A stretch of DNA of 21,601 nt from Intoshia linei (Eukaryota; Orthonectida; Rhopaluridae): the NCBI GenBank assembly GCA_001642005.1, contig LWCA01000638.1, forward strand, positions 1 to 21,601. The letters are read 5' to 3'. Positions within the stretch are counted from its first letter, which is position 1. Each line of letters starts with the position of its first letter. The position numbers and the translations under genes are program-made. Below, in pieces: positions 20,079-21,601 of this stretch. The notes below the pieces were generated by a model that had not been told where the DNA came from, ran no database searches, and was given only the letters and a program-made list of their open reading frames with translations.

Positions 20079-20455
20079 AAAATTTTTTTCACCTTGCTTT
20101 ATAATTATTGTACAATGGAGCCTCCTCTATTCTACAAAATGGTAAATTAAAAATTTAAAGAACACTGTTGACCATTTTAGGGTACATCACGATATACATA
20201 CATCTTTTCTATATTACAATACATTTCATTATATTTTTTTCAATTTTTTTAAAAATTTTTGGCGAATAACGCAGTTTTATATGAAAATCACAAAAACTAA
20301 AAATAAACATTTTTTAAGCTAATAGTGAAGGCTGCAGTGTTATATTTTTATATTATTTCTTTTCAATGGGTGGAATCATTTTTATACACGTTATTTTATC
20401 TCTAAGTTTTATTCAAATTACAATTCGTTTAGATACAAATTCTACCAGAGAATGA
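20079..20455. other. Convergent intergenic region, no gene seen
   Basis: 377 bp between the stop codons of the TMEM223-like (+) and CMIP-like (-) genes. It is AT-rich and must hold both 3' untranslated regions; no canonical AATAAA is obvious on the plus side, where ATTAAA overlaps the stop codon. Confidence 0.5.
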
Positions 20456-20870
20456 TTACCATGCTTCGGTATATCGAACATCACATTCTATTAATCCACT
20501 CAATTTTTTCTAAATTATTTTTTTAAAAAATTTATGTAAATATTTTACTAATAATATATTGTGCATTAGAGCTGTTAGTCCGGTGCTGTTTAAATTTAGT
20601 ATTTTGAGATTCTTTAACTCTTTTATAAAATGTAAATTTTAAGAAATAATAAAATACCTGTAATGTGTTTAATTCCTTTATCGGTAATGGATGTCTCGCA
20701 TAAATTCAACACCACTAGGGACGTCAACGTCTCAGCAATAATCTTTAATCCAGTGTCGTCAAACTAAAAAGCATTTTATAAACGAAATAAATTTCAATCA
20801 ATTTGATATTAATATTTATAAACCACTTAACCACAGTCGAGAGTACAGTACCAGAAACACTTTTCGGTGC
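20456..20870 (-). CDS. CMIP: C-terminal exons of a CMIP-like leucine-rich-repeat adaptor (5' end outside window)
   Basis: Four minus-strand exons are in frame: 20832-20870, 20658-20763, 20549-20619 and 20456-20509, separated by GT-AG introns of 68, 38 and 39 bp. They encode about 89 residues of leucine-rich repeat: APKSVSGTVLSTV, then DDTGLKIIAETLTSLVVLNL, CETSITDKGIKHIT, ELKNLKILNLNSTGL, and a terminal CDVRYTEAW. The LNLCET..TD.G unit, the LN.NST unit and the final DVRYTEAW match what I recall of the C terminus of c-Maf-inducing protein, an animal adaptor with an N-terminal PH domain and C-terminal repeats. The upstream exons lie beyond 21601. The acceptor at 20871 (GTCGAG) is the weakest boundary; an in-frame TAA lies just above it, so an intron must start there. 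Confidence 0.8.
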
Positions 20871-21601
20871 CTCGACAAAAATTTAGGGCAAATAGCGAAC
20901 ATTTTTTGAAATTGAGTGTTTAAATATATAAAAACTAGCTTGACTGTTATGTACTACGTACAAACAGTACCTAGCTCTGCCTATGGTAAATTTTTATTAT
21001 ACCAAAAAAATAAATTAATGTTGAAAATCTAATTAAAAATCCTACTATTCACTATTATCAATCCTTTAAAGGAGTGGTTCCCAAATTTGTTTAAGATAAG
21101 ACCATCATATCAGATTACTTTAAAGTGAATTATTCCATCTTAATTTTTTGTTTGTTAACATTTGCGTTAAGAATTTTAAAAACAATTGTTATCCCATGAT
21201 GAGTCATCACTGATGACATATATTCAGTACCAATTTAATAAATACGTAAAATACCAATTGTATCAATAATTAACTGAATCTTCAATTTATAAACATATCA
21301 GTCGAATTTTACTATTATTGCAAAGGATTGTAATATAAAAATGATATTAACAAAGTTTTTTAGTTTCGTTGTTAGTTTCTTATCTACATCTGAATGTTTT
21401 AATAAAAATGTTTTGAAAATGACAATTTGAAATTTAAAAATTGCGTAGCAATGAAAAAAATTCCAAAGAAATAAATTATATAAATTTTCACCCATATGTC
21501 TTTATTGGAAATGTGTAAACGTACAATGAACATTTCTTTTGAAATTTTAGGATCAATATTTACATTTTCAATTTTTGATTTTAATCGAAATATTTGAAAA
21601 A
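20871..21601 (-). other. Partial intron of the CMIP-like gene
   Basis: From 20871 to the right edge I see no exon. Bases 20871-20935 are unique AT-rich sequence; the remainder is inverted repeat copy D. Confidence 0.6.
20936..21601 (-). repeat. Interspersed repeat family, copy D (inverted, cut by window edge)
   Basis: Read on the minus strand this matches copy A from about 700 to 1592 in the same order: CGATTAAAATCAAAAATTGA, ATGGGTGAAAATTT, TTTGGGAACCACTCC, GATTGATAATAGTGAATAGT, GGCAGAGCTAGGTACTG and GTACGTAGTACATAACAGTC. The shared right end is at 20936 here and about 1592 in copy A. One unit of the 170 bp tandem repeat is present instead of two. Its orientation is sense relative to the CMIP-like gene. 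Confidence 0.8.

Noticed and set aside
1-21601. tRNA, rRNA or CRISPR features
   Set aside because: No cloverleaf, conserved ribosomal segment or spaced direct-repeat array was seen on either strand.

Overview
This is an AT-rich (roughly three-quarters A+T) nuclear window from an animal with many tiny introns. Most coding sequence is cut into exons of 40-300 bp separated by GT-AG introns of about 31-81 bp, so single-frame ORFs miss most of it. Reading splice phase by eye gives four recognisable conserved eukaryotic genes: a PUS7/TruD pseudouridine synthase, V-ATPase subunit H, a TMEM223-like mitochondrial membrane protein, and the C-terminal end of a CMIP-like leucine-rich-repeat protein. A fifth two-exon gene looks like a very divergent p53/p63/p73-family transcription factor. 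CMIP and p53 relatives, together with the compact introns and extreme AT bias, suggest a metazoan with a reduced or fast-evolving genome, for example a mesozoan (orthonectid/dicyemid) or myxozoan type parasite. That placement is inference; the standard genetic code fits every gene.

Layout. 1-329 (+): C-terminal piece of a repeat-associated protein running in from the left edge. About 400-1592: copy A of an interspersed repeat. 2686-10708 (-): PUS7-like gene, 12 exons, 526 aa, with one 5.4 kb intron (4248-9630) that holds repeat copy B and transposon-like ends. 11667-13413 (+): p53-like gene, 2 exons, 568 aa, divergent from PUS7. 13541-13874 (-): an unidentified small spliced gene whose end abuts the p53-like gene's poly(A) signal. 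14056-19083 (-): V-ATPase H, 12 exons, 452 aa, whose 2.3 kb third intron holds repeat copy C and a TA-flanked transposon-like element. 19460-20078 (+): TMEM223-like gene, 2 exons, 193 aa, sharing a 376 bp divergent promoter region with V-ATPase H. 20456-20870 (-): last four exons of the CMIP-like gene, whose upstream intron begins with repeat copy D (inverted) and runs off the right edge.

The genes are unrelated housekeeping or regulatory genes with no operon logic. The two striking themes are the p53-like factor, which keeps short blocks of the p53 DNA-binding domain but appears to have lost or rearranged zinc and DNA-contact residues, and the bimodal intron sizes: the two longest complete introns, and the visible part of the CMIP intron, carry copies of one repeat family. 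All identities rest on reading motifs by eye and family knowledge; no database search was run.
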